Source: Bacillota bacterium
GTDB lineage: Bacteria > Bacillota > Sulfobacillia > JACIYH01
Assembly: GCA_030019365.1 (NCBI GenBank)
Contig: JASEFA010000005.1
Location: 91,227-155,226 of the forward strand
Direction: 5' to 3'
DNA: 64,000 nucleotides
Position numbers and translations under genes: made by a program. Shown here one piece after another: positions 16,163-25,140 of the stretch. The notes under the pieces were generated by a model. The model made no database searches, was not told where the DNA came from, and saw nothing but the letters and a program-made list of their open reading frames with translations. Numbering within the stretch: position 1 is the first letter of the stretch; every line of letters begins with the position of its first letter.

Positions 16163-17104
16163 GTGCACGCTTACGCTCTCCGCAAGCTGATGCTCGCCGT
16201 TCCCGTGTTGCTGGGGGTGTCGGTGCTGGTCTTCCTGATCGTGCACCTCACCCCTGGCGACCCGGCCCGCCTGCTGGCGGGACCGGAGGCCTACGAAGAG
16301 GACATCCAGGCGATCCGCGTGCGGCTGGGACTGGACCAGCCGCTGCCGGTGCAGTACGGGCGGTTCCTGAAGGGTGTGGTGGAGGGCGACCTGGGCACTT
16401 CCTTCCGCTCCGGCCGCCCCGTGGCCGAGGAGATCTGGACCCGTTTCCCCTACACCGTGGAGCTGGCCAGCGTGAGCCTGGTCCTGGCCATCGCCGCGGG
16501 CGTGCTGGTGGGGGTGTTCTCGGCAGCCCGCCAGAACTCGGCGTGGGACGCCGGTACCATGGGGGCGGCCCTGATGGGGATTTCTGTGCCGACGTTCTGG
16601 CTGGGGTTGCTCCTCATGCTCCTTTTCTCGTACTACCTGGGCTGGCTGCCTGCCTCCGGCCGGGGAGGGCCCTTGTGGACGCCGGCCGGGCTGGAATCGA
16701 TCCTGATGCCGGCCATTGCCCTGGGCAGTCCGTCGGGAGCCGTGATCGCCCGCCTGACCCGCTCCAGCCTGCTCGAGGTGCTGTCCCAGGATTACGTGCG
16801 CACGGCGCGGGCCAAGGGCCTGCCGGAGCGGGTGGTGCTGTACCGGCACGCCCTCAAGAACGCCCTGATTCCTGTGGTGACGGTGGCAGGGCTGCGCCTG
16901 GGGGCGCTGCTGGGCGGGGCGGTGATCACGGAGCAGGTGTTCGCCTGGCCGGGGGTGGGGACCCTGGTGGTCAACGCCATCAACGCCCGCGACTACCCGG
17001 TCGTGCAGGGGACCGTGCTACTCATGGCCACCGTGTTCGTACTGCTGAATCTCACCGTGGACCTGGTGTACGGGCTCATCGATCCCCGCATCAGGTTCGA
17101 CTGA
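16163..17104 (+). CDS. ABC transporter permease, DppB type
   Basis: 313 residues from GTG 16163, eight bases after the stop of the binding protein gene. Six predicted membrane segments, starting with RKLMLAVPVLLGVSVLVFLI. The typical DppB features VHLTPGDPARLLAG and the EAA-loop DYVRTARAKGLPERVV are present, ending in DLVYGLIDPRIRFD. It pairs with the DppC-type permease that follows. Confidence 0.9.
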   Translation: MHAYALRKLMLAVPVLLGVSVLVFLIVHLTPGDPARLLAGPEAYEEDIQAIRVRLGLDQPLPVQYGRFLKGVVEGDLGTSFRSGRPVAEEIWTRFPYTVELASVSLVLAIAAGVLVGVFSAARQNSAWDAGTMGAALMGISVPTFWLGLLLMLLFSYYLGWLPASGRGGPLWTPAGLESILMPAIALGSPSGAVIARLTRSSLLEVLSQDYVRTARAKGLPERVVLYRHALKNALIPVVTVAGLRLGALLGGAVITEQVFAWPGVGTLVVNAINARDYPVVQGTVLLMATVFVLLNLTVDLVYGLIDPRIRFD

Positions 17105-17118
17105 CGGAGGTCTGGGGC

Positions 17119-17946
17119 TTGGCGTTTGTGCGACGACTGCTGCGCTCCAAGCAGGCCATCACGGGAGGCGGGCTGGTGCTGGCCCTGATCCTAGTGGCGG
17201 TGCTGGCGCCCCTGCTGGCGCCGGAAGGGTACGACGCTCAGGACATGGGGAAGAGCCTGCTGGCGCCCCTCCCCGGATATCCCTTTGGGACGGACATGTT
17301 CGGACGCAGCCTGCTGTCGCGCATCATATGGGGATCGCGGGTGTCCCTGCAGATAGGGGTGCTGGCCATGACCATCAGCCTGGCGGTGGGGGCCACCCTG
17401 GGACTGGTATCGGGGTACTACGCCGGCACTCTGGACCGCGTCCTGATGGGCTTGATGGACGTCCTGCTGGCCTTCCCCGGCATCCTGCTGGCCCTGGCCG
17501 TGGTGGCTGCCCTGGGGCCCGGCCTGTACAACGTGATGGTGGCGGTGGGCATCCAGGGCGTCCCCCAGTTTGCCCGTCTCATCCGGGGAGCCACCCTGTC
17601 TCTACGGGAAAAGGAGTTCATTGAGGCGGTCAGGGCAGCGGGCGCCCGGGATCTGCGCATCATGAGGCGACACGTGGTCCCCAATGTGGTGGCACCCGTG
17701 CTCATCCTGGCCTCCCTGGAGATCGGGTCGGCCATACTGTCGGCCGCGGGCCTGAGCTTCCTGGGCCTGGGGGCCCAGCCTCCCCTTCCCGACTGGGGGG
17801 CCATGATCAGCCAGGGGCGCAACCTGCTCCGGAGCGCCTGGTGGGTGGGGGTGTTCCCCGGCCTGGCCATCCTTCTGACCGTCCTGGGGTTCAACCTGCT
17901 GGGGGACGGGATGCGGGACGTGCTCGACCCCCGGCTCCGCCTCTGA
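17119..17946 (+). CDS. ABC transporter permease, DppC type
   Basis: 275 residues. TTG 17119 is chosen because GGAGG at 17106-17110 is spaced eight bases before it. N-terminal membrane anchor, the DppC signature GTDMFGRSLLSRIIWGSRVS, the EAA loop KEFIEAVRAAGARDLRIMRR and the terminal DGMRDVLDPRLRL are intact. It is the last gene of this importer set: no DppD or DppF ATPase gene follows, so the ATPases must come from elsewhere. Confidence 0.9.
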   Translation: MAFVRRLLRSKQAITGGGLVLALILVAVLAPLLAPEGYDAQDMGKSLLAPLPGYPFGTDMFGRSLLSRIIWGSRVSLQIGVLAMTISLAVGATLGLVSGYYAGTLDRVLMGLMDVLLAFPGILLALAVVAALGPGLYNVMVAVGIQGVPQFARLIRGATLSLREKEFIEAVRAAGARDLRIMRRHVVPNVVAPVLILASLEIGSAILSAAGLSFLGLGAQPPLPDWGAMISQGRNLLRSAWWVGVFPGLAILLTVLGFNLLGDGMRDVLDPRLRL

Positions 17947-18071
17947 TCCGCCCTGCTCCGCGGGTCGGCCCGTGATCCGCCCGCGCCACAGGGCGGCCCG
18001 TGATCCGCGCTGCTGGCTGCGGCCCCGAGCGGCATGCGGGAGTGGCTCTTCTTTGCAGCGGTGGGGGTTTG

Positions 18072-19034
18072 ATGTATGATGGGCGTGCAATGGATCTTGC
18101 CGGGTGGGCACGCCGCGTAGAAGATAATGTGGCCCGCGTCATCGTGGGGAAGCGGGAGGCCATACGCAGCATCATCATCGCCCTCCTGTGCCGGGGGCAT
18201 GTCCTCATCGAGGACGTGCCCGGGCTGGGTAAGACCACCCTGGTGCGGGCCCTGGCTCGCTCCCTGGGCTGCGAGTTCCGGCGCATCCAGTTCACTCCCG
18301 ATCTCCTGCCCGCCGACATCACCGGGACCAGCGTTTTCGACCAGGGCCGGGGCGACTTCGTGTTCCGCCCCGGTCCCCTGATGGGACAGATCATCCTGGC
18401 CGACGAGATCAACCGCGCTTCCCCCAAGACCCAGTCCAGCCTGCTGGAGGCCATGGAAGAACGCCAGGTGACGGTGGATGGGGTCAGCCACCGCCTGCCG
18501 GAGCCCTTTATGGTGCTGGCCACCCAGAATCCCATCGAGTACGAGGGCACGTTCCCGCTGCCGGAAGCCCAGCTGGACCGCTTCCTGCTGCGCATCCAGC
18601 TGGGATATCCCGGCCTCTCGGAAGAGGTATCCATTCTGGACCGGTTTGCGGTCGGGCATCCTCTGGAGGGCCTGGAACCCGTGACCTCCGTAGGCGAGGT
18701 GCTGGCTGCCCGGGAACGGCTGGCCTCCGTGTACGTGGACGATTCCATCAAGGATTACATAGCCCGGCTGGCCCGGCGCAGCCGCGAGATGCCGGAGGTG
18801 TACCTGGGCGCTAGCCCCAGGGCTTCCCTGGCCCTGTTCCGCACCGGCCGGGCCCTGGCGGCCGCCTCGGGGCGGGAGTACGTCCTTCCCGACGACATAA
18901 AGCAGATGGCTCGCCCGGTGCTGACCCACCGCCTCATCCTGCGGCCGGAGGCTCGCCTGGACGGGACCACACCCCAGGATGTGGTGGACCGGCTGCTGGC
19001 GCAGGTTCCCGTCCCCCTTCCCCGGCCGGCCTGA
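18072..19034 (+). CDS. MoxR-family AAA+ ATPase
   Basis: 320 residues from ATG 18072 behind GGTGGGGG; ATG 18090 is an alternative. Walker [17 protein letters not shown], Walker [16 protein letters not shown] and sensor region [20 protein letters not shown] are canonical for MoxR proteins, which act as chaperones, often with VWA or DUF58 proteins in metal insertion or cell-envelope maturation. The DUF58 and transglutaminase genes follow within 20 bases or by overlap, the usual three-gene operon. Confidence 0.92.
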   Translation: MYDGRAMDLAGWARRVEDNVARVIVGKREAIRSIIIALLCRGHVLIEDVPGLGKTTLVRALARSLGCEFRRIQFTPDLLPADITGTSVFDQGRGDFVFRPGPLMGQIILADEINRASPKTQSSLLEAMEERQVTVDGVSHRLPEPFMVLATQNPIEYEGTFPLPEAQLDRFLLRIQLGYPGLSEEVSILDRFAVGHPLEGLEPVTSVGEVLAARERLASVYVDDSIKDYIARLARRSREMPEVYLGASPRASLALFRTGRALAAASGREYVLPDDIKQMARPVLTHRLILRPEARLDGTTPQDVVDRLLAQVPVPLPRPA

Positions 19035-19052
19035 TGTCCTCATCGGGGGGTG

Positions 19053-20282
19053 ATGCTTGCGCGCGGACTGGCGGACCGCAGGATCATCTACCTGCTGGTG
19101 GTTAGCGCGGGCCTGGCGGTCTTCGTGGGGGGGAAACCCTTCGCGCTGCTGGCGAACACCTCATTGCTCCTCCTGGGACTGACCTGGCTCTGGGTGCGGC
19201 TGTCCGTGGGGAATCTGAGTGTGTATCTGGAGCCGGAGCGGCGGGTGCTGACTACGTCGGACCGGACCGTCCTGCGCCTGCGGCTGAACAATGAGGGATT
19301 CCTGCCCGTCCCCCTGACCGTGGTGAGGGGAACGGCGGATTGCCGTCCTTCCCTGGACGGTTCCTTTTGCGGGCGGGTCCCGGCTCTGGGAACTTCCAGC
19401 ATGGCCCTCGGCCCTCTGCACCTGCCCCGGGGGACGTATCACCTGGGACCGGTAGAAATCGAGGTGCGCGATCCGCTCGGGATCTGGCGGGCGGAGACCA
19501 CCGCCCGGGGCGATCGGGTCACCGTTTATCCCCGCGTGCTGCCCGTGGATTCGCCTCCGGTGGCGCCGGGGAGATCTTTCGGACGCATGCGCACCAGGCG
19601 TCCCAGCCAGGAGGACTTCTCCAACCTGGTGGAGGTGCGGGCCTTCCAGCCCGGGGACAATCCGCGCCTGATTGACTGGAAGGCCACCGCCCGCAGGGGT
19701 TCCTGGCAGGTACGGGTACTGGAAGAGGGTGCGGTGCCCGAAGTGTGGATCTTCCTTGATGCCAGCGAGGAAGCGCCCGTGGAAGTGGCTGCCTCCCTGG
19801 CCCGGTGGCTGCTCCTGGGAGGAGCCGCGGTGGGTCTCGTGGGGCAGGGGAATCCGCCCGTGGCGGTGATGCCGGGCCGGGGCGAGAGCAAGTGGCGTGA
19901 GATCATGCAGGGCCTGCTGCGGGTGCAGCGGGGCCCTCTCCCCCTGGGCGAGGTGCTGGGGGTCCGGCTGGGCTCGCTCCCCCGGGGATGCACCCTCCTG
20001 GCCATTACCCCCCGGCTGGATGGCGTCCTGTTCGACGGGTTGCTGCGGGCCCGCGGGCGGGGACTGGGCGCCTACCTGGTGCTGGCGGGCGAGAGCGAGA
20101 GCGGCGAGACCCAGGGTGATCAGGGGCGAGTGGCCTACCTGGGCGAGCGGGGCCTGGGCGTGCTCCGGGCCCATCTAGTGGGGGACCCCCTGCGCTGGCG
20201 CCTCACCCGCATCCGGCAGCCCTTGCGCCGGGAAGCTTATGCTCACGCGGGGGCGGCCGGCGCTGCCCGCGCAGGAGGGTGA
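19053..20282 (+). CDS. DUF58-domain membrane protein
   Basis: About 409 residues from ATG 19053 (GTG 19050 is adjacent; CGGGGGG precedes both). Two N-terminal membrane segments (YLLVVSAGLAVFVGGKPFAL and NTSLLLLGLTWLWV), a beta-rich middle with GTYHLGPVEIEVRDPLG, then the DUF58 core VEVRAFQPGDNPRLIDWKAT and the VWA-like remainder. It is the partner of the MoxR ATPase upstream. Its stop overlaps the start of the transglutaminase gene by GTGA. Confidence 0.9.
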   Translation: MLARGLADRRIIYLLVVSAGLAVFVGGKPFALLANTSLLLLGLTWLWVRLSVGNLSVYLEPERRVLTTSDRTVLRLRLNNEGFLPVPLTVVRGTADCRPSLDGSFCGRVPALGTSSMALGPLHLPRGTYHLGPVEIEVRDPLGIWRAETTARGDRVTVYPRVLPVDSPPVAPGRSFGRMRTRRPSQEDFSNLVEVRAFQPGDNPRLIDWKATARRGSWQVRVLEEGAVPEVWIFLDASEEAPVEVAASLARWLLLGGAAVGLVGQGNPPVAVMPGRGESKWREIMQGLLRVQRGPLPLGEVLGVRLGSLPRGCTLLAITPRLDGVLFDGLLRARGRGLGAYLVLAGESESGETQGDQGRVAYLGERGLGVLRAHLVGDPLRWRLTRIRQPLRREAYAHAGAAGAARAGG

Positions 20283-22666
20283 CGGTGCCCGTGGCCGGAG
20301 GTGCGCAGGTGGGTTTGCCGGCGGGCAGCGGTGGAAACAAGGGGCTGGTGGGCAGGGCAGTCGGGCGCGGGGCGCTGGCGGACGCCCTGGTGCTGGGGGT
20401 CGTGGGTTATGCGGCCCTGGTGGCCCTCACCCGTTCTCTGCTCCAGGCCATGGACTACCAGTATCACGGGGCCCTGGTGATGCTGGTTGCCGCCGGGCAG
20501 TGTCTGGTGGCGGTGGCCCTGGCCTTTTGGAGCCGGCAGACGGCCATCGGCCTGGGCGCACTGGTGGCGGTGCTCGCCCTCGAGAGTGCGCGCCCCGAGG
20601 TGCGGGCCTGGCTGGCCCGGGGGTGGGCGTGGGCGGAGGGCGGTCTGGCTGCCCTGCTGGAATGGGGTCGCGGTACCCCTCCCGTGCTGACGGCCGACCT
20701 GGCCTGGGCGGGGGCCATCCTGGCCCCGCTGGGGGTGGCGACCCTGGTCCTTGCCTCTTGCGCCCGGCGCCGTGACCCCTTCTGGCCCCTGGTGGCCGGG
20801 GGCCTGGTGCCCCTTCTGGAGTGGTTTTCCTTCTTCGATCGCGGCCTGGACTACCTGGGTCTGTACCTGGTGCTGGCCATGGCGTGGCTGGCCGCCTGGC
20901 GCAACGCCACGGCCGCCGGGCGGGAACGGGGTGCCGCTGGCGGGGAGGGGCCTGCCTCGCCCCCTCCACCTGCCTCGCCCCGGCGACCCGCCCCGCCCCT
21001 GCGGCCGAATCTCAGCGAGTCCCTCACCGGCCTGCGAGCGGCCGCCTGGGTGGCATTGCTGACGGCCCTCATCCTCGTACCGGCCCGGGGGCTGCCATCC
21101 TATCCGACGGTGTCTCCAGGCCGGGTGGTGGACTGGTTCCTTGACACCATACCGGGGCTGGGCCGGCTGCGAGGAGGGCTTGCCACCGGGCCGGTGGGGT
21201 TCAATCCCGACGCCGGCAACCTGGGAGGTCCGGTTTCAGCCGGCACGGGGGTGGCCATGGAAGTGCTGATCTCCCGGGCCGAGGTCCGGCCCGGGCCGGT
21301 GCTCCCCTATGCTCCCCACCAGCTCTACCTGCGGGGGACGGTGGAGCACGTGTATACCGGGCGGGGATGGCGGACCCGGCCCCACCGCTTCGCCTTTCCC
21401 ACCGGTCCCCTGCAACTCAGGTGGTGGCAGCGACTCGGTGAACAGTTGTCGCCATTCTGGCTGGACGTGCAAATGGAGGTGAGGGCCCGGGATTTCCGGT
21501 ATCCCTACCTGTTTTCGCCCTGGATACCCGTCGAGGTCGAGCAGAGTGGAGAGACTCTGGCCACTGGTGACATAGAGGTCACCTCGTCGCGCCGGGTGGA
21601 TAGCTACATCGTCCGGGCCCGCGTGCCGCTGCACGCCCTGGACGAGCTATATCAGCGGGGGGAGGTGGACCCGGACAGGTGGCGGATGTACCTGGAACTG
21701 CCGCCTTCCGTCCCCCCCGAGGTCGAAGAGCTGGCCCGGCGGGTTACGGCTCCGGCAGGCAGCATCTACGAGAAGGCACTGGCGCTGGAGCAGTACCTGC
21801 GGAGGAACTATCCCTACGATACCGGGGCACCGCGTCCCGCCCGGGGCGAAGACTTCGTGGCCGATTTCCTCTTCGACCTCCGCCGGGGATACTGCGTCCA
21901 TCACTCCACCGCCATGGCGGTGATGCTCCGCAGCCTGGGCATCCCCACGCGGTGGGTGCAGGGATTTGTCGTCGATCTGGAGTCCGGCACCTGGATCGAG
22001 GTGCCTGACGCGGCCGCCCACGCCTGGGTGGAGGTCTTCATTCCCGGATGCGGGTGGGTCACCTTCGACCCCACGCCCCGGTACGGTGTGCCCACGCGGG
22101 AGTACGTGCCTGCGCCCGTGAGCCCCGGCCCCGGTGCCGGGGTGCCCGGCCGGGCGGGTCCGGGTCCGGGCGGGTTTCCGGGTCGGCCGGAGCCTGCTCT
22201 GGAAGAACCGGGGGCCGCTTCCCCTTCTCCAGAGTTGCCCCGGCCGGCGGGCCTGCCGTGGGTGGCGGTGACCGCCGTGGTCGCGCTGGGCGGAGCGGGC
22301 GGGCGCATCCTCTACCGGCAGGCTTCCCTGCACCGTCAGCAGCGGTTGCGGGCGGGCGAGTCGGTGGGCGCTTTCGTCCTGCGCCAGTACCGACTCGTGG
22401 AGCAGTGCCTGGCCCTGCTGGGGCTGGTGAGGCGCTCCGGGCAGACGCCGCGGGAATTCCTGCGCGAATCGGGCCCTCACATGGAGGAGAGCGTGCGATC
22501 CGCCCTGGCCAGGCTCACCGCAGCAGTCGAAGAGGCCGCCTTCGCGCCCCCGGGTACCACGCCGCCGCGGTCATGGGAGGCGACGGCGGTGACGGACTGG
22601 GTGCGCCGGCGCATGGGGCGCTGGCGGTGGATACGCTGGCTTGCCCTGGGGCCGCCCCTGCCCTAG
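20279..22666 (+). CDS. Transglutaminase-like membrane protein (TgpA type)
   Basis: 795 residues from GTG 20279. Several N-terminal membrane segments, a long extracytoplasmic part with a transglutaminase core, and a further membrane segment near residue 665 followed by a DUF4129-like tail (QYRLVEQCLALLGLVRR, TPREFL). The catalytic triad is present: Cys539 in RRGYCVHHSTAMAVML, His581 in AAHAWVEVF and Asp597 in VTFDPTP. Together with the MoxR and DUF58 genes it makes a complete operon of the type linked to envelope protein processing. Proline-rich insertion around residues 610-660. Confidence 0.9.
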   Translation: MTVPVAGGAQVGLPAGSGGNKGLVGRAVGRGALADALVLGVVGYAALVALTRSLLQAMDYQYHGALVMLVAAGQCLVAVALAFWSRQTAIGLGALVAVLALESARPEVRAWLARGWAWAEGGLAALLEWGRGTPPVLTADLAWAGAILAPLGVATLVLASCARRRDPFWPLVAGGLVPLLEWFSFFDRGLDYLGLYLVLAMAWLAAWRNATAAGRERGAAGGEGPASPPPPASPRRPAPPLRPNLSESLTGLRAAAWVALLTALILVPARGLPSYPTVSPGRVVDWFLDTIPGLGRLRGGLATGPVGFNPDAGNLGGPVSAGTGVAMEVLISRAEVRPGPVLPYAPHQLYLRGTVEHVYTGRGWRTRPHRFAFPTGPLQLRWWQRLGEQLSPFWLDVQMEVRARDFRYPYLFSPWIPVEVEQSGETLATGDIEVTSSRRVDSYIVRARVPLHALDELYQRGEVDPDRWRMYLELPPSVPPEVEELARRVTAPAGSIYEKALALEQYLRRNYPYDTGAPRPARGEDFVADFLFDLRRGYCVHHSTAMAVMLRSLGIPTRWVQGFVVDLESGTWIEVPDAAAHAWVEVFIPGCGWVTFDPTPRYGVPTREYVPAPVSPGPGAGVPGRAGPGPGGFPGRPEPALEEPGAASPSPELPRPAGLPWVAVTAVVALGGAGGRILYRQASLHRQQRLRAGESVGAFVLRQYRLVEQCLALLGLVRRSGQTPREFLRESGPHMEESVRSALARLTAAVEEAAFAPPGTTPPRSWEATAVTDWVRRRMGRWRWIRWLALGPPLP

Positions 22667-22698
22667 CCCGCCTGTCCTGGCGGGGGAGGCACTTCCTC

Positions 22699-22887
22699 GT
22701 GCGCAGCGGGGCGGGGCTGGGCATGGCGGTGATGAGCGCCCTCTAGCTCACCCTGGCCTTCCCGCCCTACAACCTGTGGCCGCTGATGGGCTGGCTGTGC
22801 CTCGCCGGCATGATGTTCTTCGCGGCCCTGGACGTGGCCACCAGCCGCCGCCCACCTCTCCGGCCGGCGGCACCCGATCGCCCCTGA
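22699..22887 (+). pseudogene. Small Lnt-like membrane protein with an in-frame amber codon
   Basis: GTG 22699 has an excellent site GGGGGAGG nine bases upstream. The frame reads VRSGAGLGMAVMSAL, then TAG at 22744-22746, then LTLAFPPYNLWPLMGWLCLA and a hydrophobic stretch before TGA at 22885. The part after the TAG resembles the first membrane segments of apolipoprotein N-acyltransferase, which typically has FPPxxLWPL. A single base change in an otherwise ordinary small membrane gene is the likely explanation. Confidence 0.45.
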
Positions 22888-22949
22888 CACCCGCGAGTGT
22901 CCTGACCGGGGACCCCCGGGATATCCTACCGATGAAAAGGAGCTGGTCG

Positions 22950-23441
22950 ATGACGCCCTGTAGCCACACCCACGACGTGAAACGGGTGCTGGCGCGGCTG
23001 CCCGCATACGCCCGCCTGGCCTGGGCCCTGTGGAGGGATGGCCGCCTGGGAAGAAGCCAGAAGGCTTTGCTGGCTCTGGCGGTCGGCTACAGCGTCTCGC
23101 CCGTGGATCTCATCCCCGGCTTCATCCCGGTGGTGGGCCAGATGGATGATTTCCTGGTGTTGCTGGCCGCCATCCGGCGTTCCCTGCGCCGTCTTCCCGC
23201 GCAGGAGCGGGAGCGGCTCCTGGCTGCGGTCGGTATCACCTCTGAGGACGTTGACGCTGACTACCTCCTCGTCCGGGCCGCGGTCCATTCTCTCATACGT
23301 CGCGCCGTGCGGCTGGGAGGGCGGACGGCAGGGACGGCGTTGCGAGCCTGTGTGCGAACGGGATATCGGGGCCTGAGCGCTCTTATGGACCGGTTTACTT
23401 CCCACGGGGGAACCGTTCGATCTCGGGGCCGGCGGGGATGA
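22950..23441 (+). CDS. YkvA/DUF1232 family membrane protein
   Basis: 163 residues. ATG 22950 is preferred over ATG 22932 because AAAGGAG at 22935-22941 lies between them with correct spacing. The DUF1232 signature YSVSPVDLIPGFIPVVGQMD followed by DFLVLLAAIR is complete. The family is small, membrane-associated and of unknown role. The C-terminal half is basic and longer than in many relatives. It converges on a LuxR-type fragment. Confidence 0.8.
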   Translation: MTPCSHTHDVKRVLARLPAYARLAWALWRDGRLGRSQKALLALAVGYSVSPVDLIPGFIPVVGQMDDFLVLLAAIRRSLRRLPAQERERLLAAVGITSEDVDADYLLVRAAVHSLIRRAVRLGGRTAGTALRACVRTGYRGLSALMDRFTSHGGTVRSRGRRG

Positions 23442-23607
23442 GCCCCCGCCGCCACGCGTATACGGCAGCCTGAGTGCGGTCGGCCAGGTGCAGCTTGGCC
23501 AGGATGTTGCTTACGTGGGTCTTGACCGTCTGCTCCCCGATGAACAGTTCACAAGCGGCCAAATTCTCGCCGCTCTCGTAGGAAATGGGTGGTGATTCTT
23601 TCGACAC
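23395..23607 (-). pseudogene. LuxR/NarL-type response regulator remnant (C-terminal HTH only)
   Basis: Minus-strand frame ending LFIGEQTVKTHVSNILAKLH then LADRTQAAVYAWRRGLIP, the second half of a LuxR-type helix-turn-helix. The receiver domain and the first HTH helices are absent; the preceding residues (YESGENLAACE) do not fit the family. The remnant overlaps the 3' end of the YkvA gene by 47 bases. Confidence 0.65.
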
Positions 23608-23769
23608 ATGCCGGGTGTCAGGTGGCCTACCGCGACGTGGTGCTCCCCTGCCCGTGTGCCACCGTCACATAAGTCGTTGTTTTCCTGCGTTATGCAACCG
23701 GCTTGACTCAGGGAACTCCCCCGGACGTCTGCCGGGATACCGTTCTGGATAATCTTTCGCCACTTGCGC

Positions 23770-24047
23770 GCGCCGGGAGCGGCGAAAAAATCGCCGCTTG
23801 GCCTGCTCATCGGCGACGGTATGGGGTATGCGCAGATGACCCTGGCCTGCGTGGTCAGGGGAGGCGCATCACCCACGCTACCCCGGCCGCTTTCGCGGCG
23901 CACATAGAAAACCGCGACCTTGAGAACGAGATTGCCGTGCAGTTGCTGGATCACCGCGTGGACGTGCTGCTGGCTGCGCGGCATTATCCGCGACCCGCGG
24001 AGGATTTCGCAGCAGCTCGTGGAGGAAGTAGCGGGGCTGATTCGTAA
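23770..24047 (+). pseudogene. Alkaline phosphatase (PhoA-type) remnant with internal deletion
   Basis: Two pieces of an alkaline phosphatase in different frames. Frame 1 from about 23770 reads GAAKKSPLGLLIGDGMGYAQ, the start of the mature enzyme with the metal-binding Asp in GDGMG. After about 23870 the match continues in frame 3 as RITHATPAAFAAHIENRDLE and NEIAVQLLDHRVDVLL, which belongs well downstream of the catalytic serine. The segment with the active-site Ser is missing. The upstream signal peptide is not recognisable. Confidence 0.6.
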
Positions 24048-24137
24048 ACCGGGTGCGGGAGCAGCCTGGAGATCGTGGCAAGAGCGAACTGGGATGGGGC
24101 CGTCTGCGGACCAAATACGTGCCCAGGCTTCCGGAGA

Positions 24138-25046
24138 TCACTGTCCCCACTGCCTGCCACCCGCCCGGGACGGGCCGGTAGCTGACAGCAGGCACGCGCA
24201 CTCCTGCAGGAAGCGCGTCACCTCCTCAGGGCCCCTGAGCCGGTAGGCGGCCCCGGTGGGGCCGGGTCCCACCTTGATGGTGACGGCGCGACGACCCAGG
24301 GATTCGAAGGCATCCTCGTCGGTGAGGTCGTCCCCGATGTATACGGGAAGCACCCGCCCGCTCCATTCTCCACCGTAGGTTTTCTCCAGCAACCACCGTA
24401 CGGCTTTGCCCTTGTCCCAGGGGAGCTGGGGGCGGAGTTCCAGCATCCAGTGACCGGGCTGGAGGCGGAGCGACGGGAACCTCGCCGCCACGTCTTGCAC
24501 GGTGGCGATCACGTGCGGGCGCAAGTGGCGGGCGACCTGGCGGTAGTGTACGGCCACAGAGAGCCCCTTGTCCTCCAGCAGGCATCCCGGCACCGTCGCC
24601 AGATCCCGGCGCAGGGCGGCCAGTGCTGTTCTCACGGCGGGCACGGCCTCCTGGGCGCCGGCCGGGTACACCAGCTCCTCGGCGCCGGCCGGGCACGCCC
24701 GCCCATCCACGCCGGCCGGGTGCTCTCCGCGGTCCGGGCGGGGGGCAGGCCACCTGATTTCCAGGCCATGGACTCCCGCGTATCCGATGTCGGGCAGGCC
24801 CACCATGCCCAGGGCATCCTGTGCCCTGCGGCCGGTGACCACCCAGATGAGGCAGCGCGGGAGCGAACGGAGAGATTCCAGCACCCTGCGGGTGTCCCCG
24901 GGCAGGCGGGCCCGTTCGGGCGAAGGGGCAAGAGGAGCCAGAGTGCCGTCCAGGTCCTGGAACAGTGCCAGGTCGAGCCCGGCCGCCAGTGCTCCTCTGA
25001 TGCGCCGCCAGCACTCGTCGCCGGGCGGGGTGCTACACCTTGCCAT
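24138..25046 (-). CDS. otsB: Trehalose-6-phosphate phosphatase
   Basis: About 302 residues. HAD-superfamily phosphatase that removes phosphate from trehalose 6-phosphate. Motif I is FQDLDGTLAP, the later motif GKAVRWLLEKTYGG and the acidic motif YIGDDLTDEDAFESLG complete the active site. ATG at 25046-25044 is used; a TTG directly before is possible. Between IRWPAPRPDRGEH and VPAVRTALAAL there is a low-complexity insert with three PAG units encoded by GCCGGCCGGG repeats (24655-24720). It lies about 95 bases downstream of otsA in the same direction, so the two form a trehalose operon. Confidence 0.88.
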   Translation of the reverse strand: MARCSTPPGDECWRRIRGALAAGLDLALFQDLDGTLAPLAPSPERARLPGDTRRVLESLRSLPRCLIWVVTGRRAQDALGMVGLPDIGYAGVHGLEIRWPAPRPDRGEHPAGVDGRACPAGAEELVYPAGAQEAVPAVRTALAALRRDLATVPGCLLEDKGLSVAVHYRQVARHLRPHVIATVQDVAARFPSLRLQPGHWMLELRPQLPWDKGKAVRWLLEKTYGGEWSGRVLPVYIGDDLTDEDAFESLGRRAVTIKVGPGPTGAAYRLRGPEEVTRFLQECACLLSATGPSRAGGRQWGQ

Positions 25047-25140
25047 CAACCCGACACCTTCGTCGGCCGGGATGCGGATACAGGGGTTCGCGGGCGGCGT
25101 GGTACCACCGCGGGCGCCCGCCGCCGGCGCGGTATCACGG

